In this document: positions 37,901 through 47,182 of the stretch, piece after piece
Numbering within the stretch: the first letter of the stretch is position 1
How the letters are laid out: each line of letters starts with the position of its first letter
Notes under the pieces: generated by a model
Database searches by the model: none
The model's input: only the letters and a program-made list of their open reading frames with translations
What the model was told of the DNA's origin: nothing
Position numbers and translations under genes: made by a program
Source of the DNA: Pseudonocardia sp. CNS-004
GTDB lineage: Bacteria; Actinomycetota; Actinomycetes; Mycobacteriales; Pseudonocardiaceae
DNA length: 64,000 bases
Direction of reading: 5' to 3'
Assembly (NCBI GenBank): GCA_001942185.1
Contig: MKJV01000096.1
Coordinates: forward strand, 1-64,000

Positions 37901-39258
37901 GCGAGCGTCAGGCCCTTGTCGGTGAGGCCTTCCAACAGCTCGCCGACGTGCCCGTGGCTGATCCCGAGGTTCCCGGGCAGCGCCTGGGAGACCTCCCACG
38001 TCAGATCGGCACGGGTCCACGACTGCTTGCGCTCCTCGAGTGCCGCCAGCGCGCGGGCGAGCACGTCCCGTTCCGACCACATGACGGGCTCCCCTGCCGA
38101 TCGGTCGCCCACGCGGCGGGCGACCTCGCCCAGCTCGACACCCAACGCGGCCGCGTGCTCGCTCGCCCAGCGCGCGATCTGACCTTCGCGGGTCTCCCCG
38201 CCGAAGACCTTGCCGCGCCGGGTCGCCAACGTCGCCTGGTCGGCCATCCGGGTGTGCTCCCGCGCGGTCGGCTCCCGCCCGGTCTCCGCCCGGAACTGGT
38301 GCACCAGGCGTCCAGGGTCGGTGTGATCGCCTTGGTCCGCTTGGAGAACAGGCCCATCGAGTCGGGATCGACGCCGACGAGCTCGCGGGCCTTGCCGTCG
38401 GCGCGAGTGCGCCACTCGGCGTCGAGCCCCTCCCACATGTACGCCTCTGCCGTGCGCTCCCCCACCGCCGCCGCAGCCGGCTTCCACAGCGTGAACAGTG
38501 TGCCGTCCAACGCGCGGACGGTGCCGTCGGCGCACTCCTGCTTGTTCAGCACCGGTCCATGGACGTGCAGCTGCGGGTCCTTGTCCCGCGAGTCGTGCTG
38601 CAGGAACTGAGCCGCGACCAGCCCGGCCCCGTCGACCCACTGGCCGCCGCCGCCGCCGTGGTGCCCGGCCCGGGAGTAGCCGGCCTTCTCGGCGAGGAAG
38701 TCCAGCGCGGCGCGATGCCCCACCAGCAGCGCCTCCTCGACGACGGCTGCCTTGCGGGACCACTCCGCCGCGCCTCCTCGTTGCCGGCGGCACGGGCGTC
38801 GTTCGCTGCCCGCTCGAAAGCCACCCACGCGACCGTCATCGACTTCGGCGCCGACAGGGTCACGTCGTAGAAGGCGACGGACTGCCGCGCGGACTTCGCC
38901 GCCTGCGCGCGCAGCACCTCCAGCTCCTCGGCCGTGGCTTCGGGGTGCTGCTCGACGAGCTGCGCGTAGATCTCGTCAGCCTTCCGGTAATTCCGTGGCG
39001 CGTTGCCGAACCTCGCAGCCTGGCCCCATGTCTCCCGCGAGCCGATGTTCGGATCACGCGGGTCGAGCCCGTGCGTGTAGAGCGCCTTCATCACCTCGGC
39101 GTCGACCTCACCGGCCAGCCCGAGCGTCGCGGCACCCTTGCCGTACCAGAGTCCCGGCGGCTCGCCAGCCGCGACGGCGCCGGTGTAATAGCCCTCGCGA
39201 CCCTTCGCAACGGCCTCGGTCAGGTAGTCGGTGTCGTGCCCGACACGCACGTTCAGCA
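34961..39258 (-). CDS. TrwC/TraI-type relaxase-helicase (MOBF; three frameshifts)
   Basis: About 1,430 aa. Nicks the element at oriT and unwinds the strand for transfer. N-terminal relaxase domain starts MLNVRVGHDTDYLTEAVA. The three-His metal site is in HDSRDKDPQLHVHGPVLNK (about residue 220). Helicase part: Walker A MAPAGTGKSF (about 555), Walker B VVVDEAGAAS, HGRTVQDGIGVLAP and YVQATRGTDTN as in RecD/TraI. The last 350 residues are charged and partly coiled-coil. Frames break near 38770, 38310 and 37880. ATG 39258 overlaps the upstream gene stop. Confidence 0.93.
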
Positions 39259-39605
39259 TGACGTCCACCGATCCGAGGTCCGAGCGGCGTGGAGCGTGTC
39301 GACGGCCTGGCTGTCCGCGTGGTGCCACGCCCGGAGTTGCTCGGCTCGGTCGTCGTCCTTCGTCCACGACGACCGCTGGCTCGGCATGTCGATCGGTGGA
39401 TCGGGCTCGCGCTCCCATTGGAAGGCCCGCAGCCAGTCCTTGAACGTGACGACCTCGTAGTCCTCGTCCTGGCCGTAGAGGCCCTCGGCAAGCTCCAGTT
39501 GGGCCGCGCGTTCCAGCCGGTAGTCGTCGACCATTCCGCAGTGCCGGCACGGCCAGAGGTGCGGCCGCGGCCTGGGTTCGGTGCCTGTCGGTGGTCGCTT
39601 TCCAT
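39253..39605 (-). CDS. Small CxxC protein upstream of the relaxase gene (one frameshift)
   Basis: ATG 39605 with GGAGG at 39615-39619 opens MESDHRQAPNPGR. One restored base leads into PHLWPCRHCGMVDDYRLER and YEVVTFKDWLRAFQWE to the stop at 39253, five bases inside the relaxase gene. CRHC suggests half of a zinc site. Coupling to the relaxase hints at an accessory role at oriT; this is inference. Confidence 0.6.
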
Positions 39606-39637
39606 GATCATTTGCCTCCAAAGGGCAGCACTGATCA

Positions 39638-39655
39638 CGGGCCGTCGACGGCCCG
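39638..39655. promoter_or_regulatory. 18-bp perfect palindrome in the oriT-candidate gap
   Basis: CGGGCCGTCGACGGCCCG lies 33 bp upstream of the relaxase operon start, inside the only gap (39606-39776) between the two transfer-gene groups. Such gaps often hold oriT or an operator. No nick-site consensus is recognised. Confidence 0.45.
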
Positions 39656-39733
39656 GACCGGGTCGGATTTCTGGGAGCTGATGCCTCAGCAGGCGGGGCC
39701 CGGATGCGGGCCGCTCGGCCTTACGCGGTGACC

Positions 39734-39767
39734 GGGTGCTGCGGGCCCATCAGGGCTCGCAGCACCC
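39734..39767 (-). terminator. Long hairpin after the zinc/HTH gene
   Basis: Fifteen-bp stem (39734-39748 with 39753-39767, including one G-T) and a 4-nt ATCA loop, ten bases past the stop at 39777. Its place suggests a terminator of the upper transfer operon. It could also be part of oriT. Confidence 0.6.
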
Positions 39768-39776
39768 ACCGTCGGA

Positions 39777-40466
39777 TCAGGATGCAATGGTCTGGTCGTC
39801 GTTCTTGGGTCGTTGAGTAGTTGGTCTGTGGCTTGTGATCGTGTTGCTCAGGGTCGTGTCGCTGGTCGTCGTGTCGCTGGTCGTTGTCAGTCGGGATTGG
39901 TCGCGTGGTCGTGGTGACGGCCGGAGTGGTCTGGTCTCGGGTGCGGGCTCGTGAGTAGGCGTGATCGCGCGGGCTGTGCGGTGCGCTCGTCGACGTGACG
40001 GTCGGCCGCCTGGTCGGATGGCGACTCCGTGCGCGCGAAGCGCGCGCAGGACGGCGCCGGACCCCACCCCCAGCACTGCGGCGATGCCGCGCACGGTGAC
40101 GCCAGCCCGATACAGCCGTGCCGCCCGCTCGATATCGACGACGGTGCTGCGGCCGGCCGAGCGCCGCAGGCACGACCGGCACGTCGGCGCGAACTGGGCC
40201 GGGTCACGAGCGGAGGCGTCCGCGGAGGACCAACACCATGCCGACGCGCCGCACGACGCGCACGGTCGGCCTGCAGCGGGCCCACGCGTGGCACGGACAC
40301 GTCGCAAGACGGCTCTCCGGCTGATCGACCTGCCCCGCGCCGCGACCACGGTGTGCCCCCGAGGATCGCCGTGGCGGCGCCAACGCAGGTAGTGCGGCCG
40401 GCAGAACCCGCGAGCCAGGTGCGGCCGTGGGCACCCCGACACCGTGCATCCGCGCGCGCCGGTCAT
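39777..40466 (-). CDS. Zinc-binding protein with resolvase-type HTH
   Basis: 229 aa. N-terminal CTVSGCPRPHLARGFCRPHY followed by LRWRRHGDPRG resembles Cys/His modules of HNH-like and recombinase-associated proteins. A second CxxC (CASCGA, CRSCLRR) follows. HTH at about 120-160: ERAARLYRAGVTVRGIAAVL. The tail is Thr/Ser/Arg-rich with TTSDTTTSDTT repeats. Probably a DNA-binding accessory or regulator. Its start overlaps the preceding gene by 4 bp. Confidence 0.6.
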   Translation of the reverse strand: MTGARGCTVSGCPRPHLARGFCRPHYLRWRRHGDPRGHTVVAARGRSISRRAVLRRVRATRGPAAGRPCASCGASAWCWSSADASARDPAQFAPTCRSCLRRSAGRSTVVDIERAARLYRAGVTVRGIAAVLGVGSGAVLRALRAHGVAIRPGGRPSRRRAHRTARAITPTHEPAPETRPLRPSPRPRDQSRLTTTSDTTTSDTTLSNTITSHRPTTQRPKNDDQTIAS

Positions 40467-41128
40467 CGCCGACCCCGGACCTGAGCGGCGGAAGAGGTTC
40501 GGGCCTCGTCGAGCTGCTCAGTTGTTGGGACGGGCCGTGTACCGGATCGGCCCCACTCGACGGCGACGGTCGCGGCGTGCACGGCCAGCGGCGCAGGAGC
40601 GGGCTCGGCCGCAGGCCCGCGGTCGGCGCGGTCGCCGGTGTGCAGCGACAGGTCGCACTTGGTCAGGACATCGCGCACTCGGCGGGCGACACCGGGACGC
40701 TGCCGGTCGTGCCAGTCGCCCACCCGTAGCCACGACCCGGTGTCGGGGTCGTAGGCGTCGGCGTGCGCGCCGCGCAGCCACCACAGCTCCTCGATCACCG
40801 AGGGGTGCCACAGCCAGCACGCGGTCAGCAAGGCGTCCGGGAACCGGAGGTACACCAGGTCGAGCCACGCGATCAGATCGTCGAGAGCGGCCGGGAGAAG
40901 CTCGGAGTCGGTGCCGGCAGCCAGCAGCCAGGACGCCCGCGGCGGCCCGTCCGGGCGAGCGTCCGACGACGACGTCGCGGCGGGGCGCCCGGCGACCACC
41001 CCGGCCAGCCGCGATACGTCGGTAGCCAGCCGACGCACGCTCTCCTCCAGGTTGCCGACCCGCTTGCCGGTCCGGTCGAGGGCCCGGGCGACCGACAGCA
41101 TCCGCGGATCCGGCGGCTGTGGGTTCAT
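40463..41128 (-). CDS. DUF4913-like protein
   Basis: 221 aa from ATG 41128, which overlaps the coupling-protein stop. Residues 15-40 (ALDRTGKRVGNLEESVRRLA) may form a short coiled coil. The core DLIAWLDLVYLRFPDALLTACWLWHPSVIEELWWLRGA (in parts) and VGDWHDRQRPGVARRVRDVL resembles DUF4913 of actinobacterial plasmids, which is of unknown function and found with transfer genes. Confidence 0.6.
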   Translation of the reverse strand: MNPQPPDPRMLSVARALDRTGKRVGNLEESVRRLATDVSRLAGVVAGRPAATSSSDARPDGPPRASWLLAAGTDSELLPAALDDLIAWLDLVYLRFPDALLTACWLWHPSVIEELWWLRGAHADAYDPDTGSWLRVGDWHDRQRPGVARRVRDVLTKCDLSLHTGDRADRGPAAEPAPAPLAVHAATVAVEWGRSGTRPVPTTEQLDEARTSSAAQVRGRR

Positions 41129-43121
41129 CGTCGGTCCTCCCCGTCCTGCGGGACGAGCCACAGCGGCTGGCCGGCCGACCCGCTCTCGGCACCGAGGTCC
41201 TGCTCACTGCTCGACGAACGCTGTGCGACCGGCGGCGGCGTGTACGGAGCCGGCGGGGCGCCGAAGACCCGACGACGCAGGTCCCGCCACTCGGCCGCGC
41301 ACCACCGCCCGAACCCGATGAATGCCGCCGCAACCGCCGCATCGACCGCGCGGGTACCGGCGGCCCCCCACGTGACAGCCGGCTCGACGAGTTCCCACGC
41401 CTTGGCCCGTGCGATGGCCCAGCGGCGGGCGGTCGCGGCGCGGGCCCGAACGGTGAGCGCGTCAGGGTTGTGGTGGGCGTGTACGTCGCGGCGGCGCCAC
41501 GCCTGCTCGGCCCAGCCGATGACGGGTGGGATGTCGCTGGTGTAGACGACCACGCGCGCCGGCGGCAGCGTCGCGAGCTGCGCAGGTGGCAGCACCGGCA
41601 CCCGGCGGAACGTGCGCGCGGTGGTGTGGCCGTGGGCGTCGACGGTCACGACGCGCTCGTCGCGCTCACCGGCCAGCGCCGACCAGTACGTGAGGTCATC
41701 CCGGTCCGCCGTACCGCCGAAGAGCAGCCGGGAGCCGGAGTTGTTGACGATCGTCGCAGCCTTTGCCTCGCCCCACCGATCGACGAGCTGCGCGCGGCTC
41801 TGGAAGCACGCCACGATCGACACCCCGCGGCCACCCATGTCAGCGGTCCACTGGTGCAGGGGAACCGGGCAGATGAGCGCGCACTCGTCGAGCCGCAGCG
41901 ACAGCGGCGGGTCCAGCCGCCCACCCGGGCAGAACGCGGCCAGCCGTCGGGCCTCGCGGGCGATGTACCCGGTGAGCGCGCACACCAGCGGCGACACCTG
42001 GGCCTCCTCGCCCCGACGATGAACACCAGCGCGTGGTCCTCCAGCAGCGCGGAGACATCGAACGACGGTCCGCCATCGTCCGCAGGCTTCGCCGCGGCGC
42101 GGGCCGGCCCGTGGGTGAGCCACCCCAACGCCGGCGCGATGGTCGCGGTGATGCTGGTGCGGGTGCGGTCGTTGGTCCCGATGAACTGGGTGATCGCCGC
42201 GACGAAACCCGGCTCGGTGGAGTGGTCGCGCAGCAGCCGTGTGATCTCCTGCTGGGAGGCGTCCAGCTCCGCGAGCCAGTCCTGAACGGTGTCCATCGAC
42301 AACCCACCCAGCGCGGCGGCGTGCATCAGCGCGGCGAGGATGCGGCGGCCTTGCTCGTCCCAGAACTCGCGGTCCCCGCTCGACCCGGACAACCCGTGCC
42401 CGGTGCCGCCGATCATGTCCGCGGCGCGCTCCATCGCCGTCACGGGATCGGCGCAGCCGATCAACGGGTCGAACGTGATCGTGGACTTCCGCATGCCGAG
42501 ACCGACCGGGTTGAACACGTACACCGGGCCCTTCGCGGCGCGCATTGCACCGACCTGCTGCAACAGATCCAGCCGCGTCGACGTCGCGATCACCGCGCCG
42601 GAGGCGTCGAGGATGCGGCCGGCAAGCCACTGCGTCTTGCCCTTGCGGGGCCCGCCGAACACCAGCACCACCTCCTCCATCGGCGACCACACCCGCGCCG
42701 GCCCGGTGCGGCACAGCTCGACGGCCACTTCACGGGCGGGCAGGCGCAGCAACTGCCGAGCCCGTCCGGTTCGGGTCGCGGCCCGCAGCGACGGCCGCAG
42801 CGTCGCCGCCCGGCGGCGCATCGACACCGCTCCGCGATGCCGGGCGATGTCGACACCGGACGCCACGCCGGACTTGCGACGGCTCCGGTCACCCCAGCGG
42901 GCCACGATCGACGAACTGCGGCCCCACCGCTGCCACGCCACTGCGGCGACGATGCCCACCAGTGCGGCCACGACGAGCGGGTGCGCCTCACGGATCACTG
43001 CCCACGCCAGCAGCGGCGCGAACCCGCCCGCACACACCGCCAGCGCGCGTGCCCCGCGGCGCCATGCGATGTGCGCAGTCAGGGTCGACGCGGCGAGCAG
43101 GACGAAGGTCGAGACGTTCAT
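41125..43121 (-). CDS. VirD4/TraG-type conjugative coupling protein (one frameshift)
   Basis: About 665 aa. Two N-terminal membrane helices (about 5-18 and 28-62), Walker A VFGGPRKGKTQ at about 155, then TFDPL, REFWDEQGRRILAALMHAA and Walker B RLDECALI. It recruits the relaxosome and powers DNA export. The frame breaks near 42003, where one G of a GGGGG run is missing. Overlaps both neighbours by 4 bp. It is the only transfer ATPase besides the relaxase. Confidence 0.9.
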
Positions 43122-43822
43122 GACAGTCCTCCGATGCCGTTCAGCGACCCTGTGACGGGCTCGCCGGTGTCGTGGTGGTTGCGGGTACGTGCGATGAGCC
43201 GACGGGCTTCGTGCTCGGTGATCTCCAACTCGCGGGCGAGCCGGCGCCGGCCGATCCCGGCCTCGATCAGATCCATCGCGCGGTCCTGCTTCGGCGGCGC
43301 GGCCTCCCACAGTCGGGACCGGCCGTGCTCATCGAGCAGGCCGTGCTCGTAGGCGCTGGCGGTGAGCTGGTACGGGACCGGCTCGTCGTCCACCGTCTCG
43401 GCGGCAGTCGCGGGCTCGGGTCGCCCGACGAGGACGGCCAGGTGCACCACCGCGCCGAGCACTGCCGGGGCCACCGCGGACACGATCACCACCACCCACC
43501 ACGCCGGCGCCAACGCGAACGCGGCCAGACCGTGGCCCAACGCGTTCGCCGCCACCGACAGCGTCAGCAATGAGAGGGCCAGTGCGCGGGCGAACATCCG
43601 CGCGGCTTCGGCGGCGTGTCCGCCCAGCCACACCAGTGACCCGGCCGCGGCGCCGGCGTCGACGACGACCGGCAACAGCCAGGCCAACTGCGGAGCGAAC
43701 CCGCAGACGAGAGCCAGGTCCCGCAATGCCGAGAACGACAGGACCGCGGCCGCGGCCGCGACCACGCCGAGCAGCAGGTAGAGCACGGTGCGGGACTTCG
43801 GCGTGACGACCGGCCGGTTCAT
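43118..43822 (-). CDS. DUF2637 membrane protein with C-terminal HTH-like region
   Basis: 234 aa from ATG 43822. Four hydrophobic helices (about 15-32, 40-58, 74-92 and 98-125) as in DUF2637 (SpdA/SpdB-like spread proteins of actinobacterial plasmids), then a cytoplasmic part with DLIEAGIGRRRLARELEI and TEHEARRLIART, an HTH-like end. A probable membrane partner of the coupling protein, with overlapping genes. Confidence 0.75.
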   Translation of the reverse strand: MNRPVVTPKSRTVLYLLLGVVAAAAAVLSFSALRDLALVCGFAPQLAWLLPVVVDAGAAAGSLVWLGGHAAEAARMFARALALSLLTLSVAANALGHGLAAFALAPAWWVVVIVSAVAPAVLGAVVHLAVLVGRPEPATAAETVDDEPVPYQLTASAYEHGLLDEHGRSRLWEAAPPKQDRAMDLIEAGIGRRRLARELEITEHEARRLIARTRNHHDTGEPVTGSLNGIGGLS

Positions 43823-44196
43823 CGGTCGACCTCCACCGCGATGTGGCCCACCTCGGACCAGAACATGTTCGCCGTGCGCTCCGTACGGTCGAGTTCGTGG
43901 CTCAGTTGTGCAGCCCATGACGATGCGATCGCCAGCCGCTCGGCCGGGTCGTGGCCCGGCTCGTCGTCGCGCACGACCCGATCGCGGCCGTAGGCGGCGA
44001 CCTGGCGATTGAAGATGCCGGCCAGCGTGGACAGGCAGCGCAAGGTGTCGACCACCTCGCCGGTGATCGCGTACCAGTCGCTGTGATCAGGCGCGGCCGC
44101 ACCCTGCGCGTGGACGACGGAGCGCCAAGAATCCCCGCCGATCTCGGCGTGCACGACGGCCACCGGACGGCCGCTGCTGTCGTTGTCGGTACTCAT
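43819..44196 (-). CDS. Hypothetical protein of the transfer operon
   Basis: 125 aa, mostly helical: GEVVDTLRCLSTLAGIFNRQ and LAIASSWAAQLSHELDRTER. No membrane segment. It starts one base after the whiB stop and overlaps the DUF2637 gene by 4 bp. Family not recognised. Confidence 0.65.
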   Translation of the reverse strand: MSTDNDSSGRPVAVVHAEIGGDSWRSVVHAQGAAAPDHSDWYAITGEVVDTLRCLSTLAGIFNRQVAAYGRDRVVRDDEPGHDPAERLAIASSWAAQLSHELDRTERTANMFWSEVGHIAVEVDR

Positions 44197-44694
44197 CTAC
44201 CCTCGGTGTCCTTCCATTGCGGTCCCTGCCTGGGCGTTGCTTTGGGAGATCAGGACGGGAGCCCGGTTGCCGCCGTGGCTCCCGTCCGCTGTGTGGTTCA
44301 CCTGCGCGGCCCACCTCTGTGCAGTGCGCTCGCTGACTCCGAGCTGGCGCGCTACCTCGACGGGCACCTGTCCGCACCGCAGTGCTGCTCGGCCCGCGGC
44401 CGCCCGCTCACGCCTGGTGGCGTTGACCGGCGGCGAGGCCGTCTGGGAGCTGGTTCCGCCGGCGCGGAGAGCGCGACGCTCATCCTCGGTGAGCCCACCG
44501 GCGACGCCGTGCGGCAGCTGCGCCACCGCCCACCGGCGGCACTGCGCCAGCACCGGGCACCGCTGACACACCGCCTTGGCTGCTGCCTCTTGCGAAGCGA
44601 GCGCCGGCCCGGCCACCGCGGTCGGGAAGAACAGCTCCGGGTCTGCCTGCGTGCATGCGGCGATGTGCCGCCAGTCGGCGTCAGTGTCGATCAC
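44197..44694 (-). CDS. WhiB-family regulator with extra HTH
   Basis: 165 aa, GTG start. Four iron-sulfur Cys at 14, 43, 46 and 52 (AACTQADPELFFP, AVCQRCPVLAQC) and the turn GVAGGLTEDERRAL. Unlike short Wbl proteins it continues with a HTH (VEVARQLGVSERTAQRW) at about 110-130. Likely controls the transfer operon it precedes. Confidence 0.9.
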   Translation of the reverse strand: MIDTDADWRHIAACTQADPELFFPTAVAGPALASQEAAAKAVCQRCPVLAQCRRWAVAQLPHGVAGGLTEDERRALRAGGTSSQTASPPVNATRRERAAAGRAALRCGQVPVEVARQLGVSERTAQRWAAQVNHTADGSHGGNRAPVLISQSNAQAGTAMEGHRG

Positions 44695-44748
44695 GAGTGA
44701 CCTCCCTGATCCGGCGACCCGTCCCGCGCGGTCGGGCCCGCTCTCCGG

Positions 44749-44904
44749 GTGGCGGGTGCTGTCCCCGCCACCGCAAGAGCACCCGGCACCGCCGGAGAGG
44801 CTGGCCGTCAGGGGCTTGTCGGCGTAGCCGATCGCGCCTGCGCGACCTTGACGGGGAGACCGGTGGTGCGAAGCTCAGGCCCGACCGCAGCCCGCCGAAG
44901 GCGG
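44749..44904 (+). other. Multi-branched structured sequence, copy 1
   Basis: Hairpin 1: GTGGCGGG (44749-44756) with CCCGCCAC (44764-44771). Then an outer 9-bp stem (44805-44813 with 44846-44854, one G-T) enclosing two 5-bp hairpins (44819-44831 and 44832-44845). Then CCGCC-GAA-GGCGG (44892-44904). The same architecture with different stem sequences recurs at 54145-54305. Lies between whiB and the small membrane-protein gene. Confidence 0.6.
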
Positions 44905-44923
44905 CCCTCCGGGTGTTCTGCAC

Positions 44924-45148
44924 TCATCCCACGGCCCCCGTCCCGTCGCTCCCGGTGAGCGGCTGCGAGCCTTCGACACCGAGTCCAGGACGTCGCTGAC
45001 CACCCCTGGCAGGCCCGAACCGACTCGGCGTGCCGATGAACAGCACGAGCGCGATCAGCGAGAACACGACGGCGCCACCGGCGACGCGCGACTTGGCGCA
45101 GATGAACGCACCGAGGACTGCGAAGAAGATCAGAACGCCCGTGCTCAT
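44924..45148 (-). CDS. Small membrane protein (frame shifted within its C-terminal half)
   Basis: ATG 45148 overlaps the HTH gene stop. MSTGVLIFFAVLGAFICAKS and AGGAVVFSLIALVLFIGTP are two membrane helices. Beyond GTP the reading moves to another frame giving GLPGVVSDVLDSVSKA and returns for SQPLTGSDGTGAVG, so three bases appear to be missing in total and the original stop is kept. Similar short two-helix proteins are common in actinobacterial conjugative elements. Confidence 0.65.
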   Translation of the reverse strand: MSTGVLIFFAVLGAFICAKSRVAGGAVVFSLIALVLFIGTPSRFGPARGGQRRPGLGVEGSQPLTGSDGTGAVG

Positions 45149-45522
45149 GCCGCACCACCAGATGTGCGCTCGCGCCACTGCGCGGTGAAGTCGGCCGACT
45201 CGACAGCGGTCCCGGCGTCCGCGGCCGCGTCGAGCAGCTGCTCGATGGCCCGTGCCGGGATCACGTACCGGCCCTGACCCGCGCCGGCTCGCATCCGGAC
45301 GGCCGGGAAGCCATCGGACTGGATCAGCCGGTAGAGGTACTCCTGGGAGATGCTCAGCAGCACCGCAGCCTCCGGTACCGAGTAGCTCGGCACGCCCGCA
45401 GCCCGCTTGCCGATCGCGCTCTCAAGCGCGCGAAGCCGCAGCACCCCGCGCAGGTCTCCCGCCGTCGTTCCGTGGTGGCCGTCCGATCGCCCTGGGGCGG
45501 CGGACCTGTCCGTTCCCTGCAT
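45145..45522 (-). CDS. HTH (excisionase-family) regulator
   Basis: 125 aa from ATG 45522. The DNA-binding part is SYSVPEAAVLLSISQEYLYR followed by LIQSDGFPAVRMRAG, then VIPARAIEQLLDAA. First gene of the leftward transfer operon, divergent from gntR across the CTAG operator region. Could act as transfer-operon regulator or excisionase. Confidence 0.78.
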   Translation of the reverse strand: MQGTDRSAAPGRSDGHHGTTAGDLRGVLRLRALESAIGKRAAGVPSYSVPEAAVLLSISQEYLYRLIQSDGFPAVRMRAGAGQGRYVIPARAIEQLLDAAADAGTAVESADFTAQWRERTSGGAA

Positions 45523-45546
45523 CTCGTACTCCCGTCTCAGGTTTGC

Positions 45547-45617
45547 TTGCCTAGCCAGCATAGCTAGTAGAGCTAGCAAGGCAGGTACCGCCGTCTGGGT
45601 GTACTAGCTGGGCTAGC
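45547..45617. promoter_or_regulatory. CTAG-N5-CTAG operator array between HTH and gntR genes
   Basis: CTAGTAGAGCTAG (45564-45576) and CTAGCTGGGCTAG (45604-45616) share CTAG-N5-CTAG. A further CTAGCC (45551) and TTGC/GCAA extensions flank them. CTAG is rare in such GC-rich DNA. The array lies in the divergent promoter region, as expected for autorepression by the GntR protein, like KorSA-type control in Streptomyces elements. Confidence 0.65.
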
Positions 45618-45621
45618 AAAG

Positions 45622-46492
45622 ATGACGTGGTGGCCGTATCGTGAGGCCGTGGAACCACTCGACCCGGACGATCCGCGACCGCCGTTTCAGCAGGTCGCGA
45701 ACGCGCTACGGGCGGCGATCCGCACCCGGAAGTTCCAGCCGGGCGAGCAGCTGCCCTCGCTGAACGAGCTGTCCAAGAGCTACGCCGTATCGCTGATGAC
45801 CGTGCAGAAGGCCATCGGTGTCCTGCGCGACGAGGGCCTGGTGATCTCGCGCCAGGGCAAGGGCTCGTTCGTCCGGCAGCGCACGGAGCGCGCCGTCGGG
45901 CTGCGTCCGCACATCGAGCAGGCGTTCGAGCAGGAGAAGGTGACGATCGACTTCGCCGGATTCTCCGGCGAGACCCTCGCCGGCGCGCTGCAGGAACCCC
46001 TCGACAAGATCCGTATCGGCCGGCTCACTCCGGAGTCGATCACCCTCCGCGTGTTGCTGCCGGACCTGTCGGTACCGGTCGGCCTCCCCGCGCTGGCTGC
46101 CACGGCGAGCGACGACGAGCGGGTGCGCGAGCGGATGACCCACATCAGCGAACGCGCGAGCGGCGGGCTCGCCGACGCTTGCACGAGCTGGCCGAACTCG
46201 ACCTCGTGCAGGCTGCATCGCTGGAGGTGCGGTTGTACCGCACGAGTCCGCTGTTCAAGCTGTTCATCATCAACGGCGAGGAAGCCTTCTTCGGCTTCTA
46301 CCCGGTGGTGGAGCACAAGGTGCTCATCGACCGCGAACCGACCGCCATCCTCGACCCGATGGGCAAGGACGCGACGCTGTTCCACTTCGCCACCACCGAG
46401 GACGACACCTCGACCGGCACCCAGTACGTGAGCGAGGCGCAACGATGGTTCGACTCGGTGTGGCAGACCGTCGCGCAGCCGATGCGACGTGA
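45622..46492 (+). CDS. GntR-family repressor with UTRA-like domain (one or two frameshifts)
   Basis: About 290 aa. wHTH: PFQQVANALRAAIRTRKFQP, GEQLPSLNELSKSYAVSLMT, VQKAIGVLRDEGLVISRQGK. The C-terminal effector domain runs through LVQAASLEVRLYRTSPLFKL and FFGFYPVVEHKVL. Breaks near 46177 (one C missing) and near 46483, after which the stop overlaps the HAD start. Alternative start GTG 45651. Probably the switch for the element's transfer genes. Confidence 0.82.
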
Positions 46493-47182
46493 TCGAGCAG
46501 CTACGCAAGGTACTCGGCAACGCGGAGGCGGTGCTGTTCGACTTCGACGGGCCGGTCTGCTCCGTGTTCGCCGGCTACCCGGCACCGAAGGTCGCCGAGC
46601 AACTGCGCCTCGACCTCACGGCCATCCACCCTGACGTCGAGTGGTCGGCCGCGGGTCGGTCCGACGACCCGATGCGTGTGCTCATCGACGCTCCCACGTG
46701 GGGACCGGACTTCGCGGTCGCCGCCGATGACCGGCTGACGGAACTGGAGACGCTCGCAGTCACGACCGCGGCTCCGAGCAACGGCGGCGAGGCCAGCATG
46801 CGGGCGTGTCGTGACTCCGGCCGCGGCCTGGCCGTGGTCAGCAACAACTCCGCGCGCGCGTGCAGACCTACCTCGAGCTGCACGGGCTCGTCGATCTGCT
46901 CGGCGGACACGTCGTCGGCCGCCGCCACGGCCGGCCGCAGCTGATGAAGCCCCACCCCGCTCCCATCGAGGACGCGGTGCGCGCGCTGGGAGTCACCCCG
47001 TCCGCGGCGGTGCTCGTCGGCGACTCGCTGACCGACGTCCTCGGGGCCCGAGCGGCCGGGATCATGTGCATCGGATTCGCCGACAAGCCCGGCAAGACGG
47101 AGCTGCTCGCCGACGCGACGTGGTGATCGAGGACATGCAGGTGCTCGCCGAACAGCTCCGGGACGTCCCCCCACCACGATGA
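46489..47182 (+). CDS. HAD-family hydrolase (two frameshifts)
   Basis: About 232 aa, GTG start. Motif I VLFDFDGPVCSVFAG with both Asp, motif II VVSNNSAR, motif III Lys in LMKPHPAPI, motif IV VLVGDSLTDVLGA. Resembles phosphoglycolate-phosphatase-like HAD-IA enzymes. Frames break near 46858 and near 47119. Overlaps gntR and the following kinase gene by 4 bp each. The HAD-APH pairing may be a phosphatase/kinase couple acting on a small metabolite. Confidence 0.82.

Noticed and set aside
39855..39920. Short tandem repeat (TCGTGTCGCTGG) that could be read as a CRISPR fragment
   Set aside because: No spacers and a unit of about 15 bp; it encodes the Thr/Ser/Asp tail of the zinc/HTH protein. No CRISPR array was seen anywhere.
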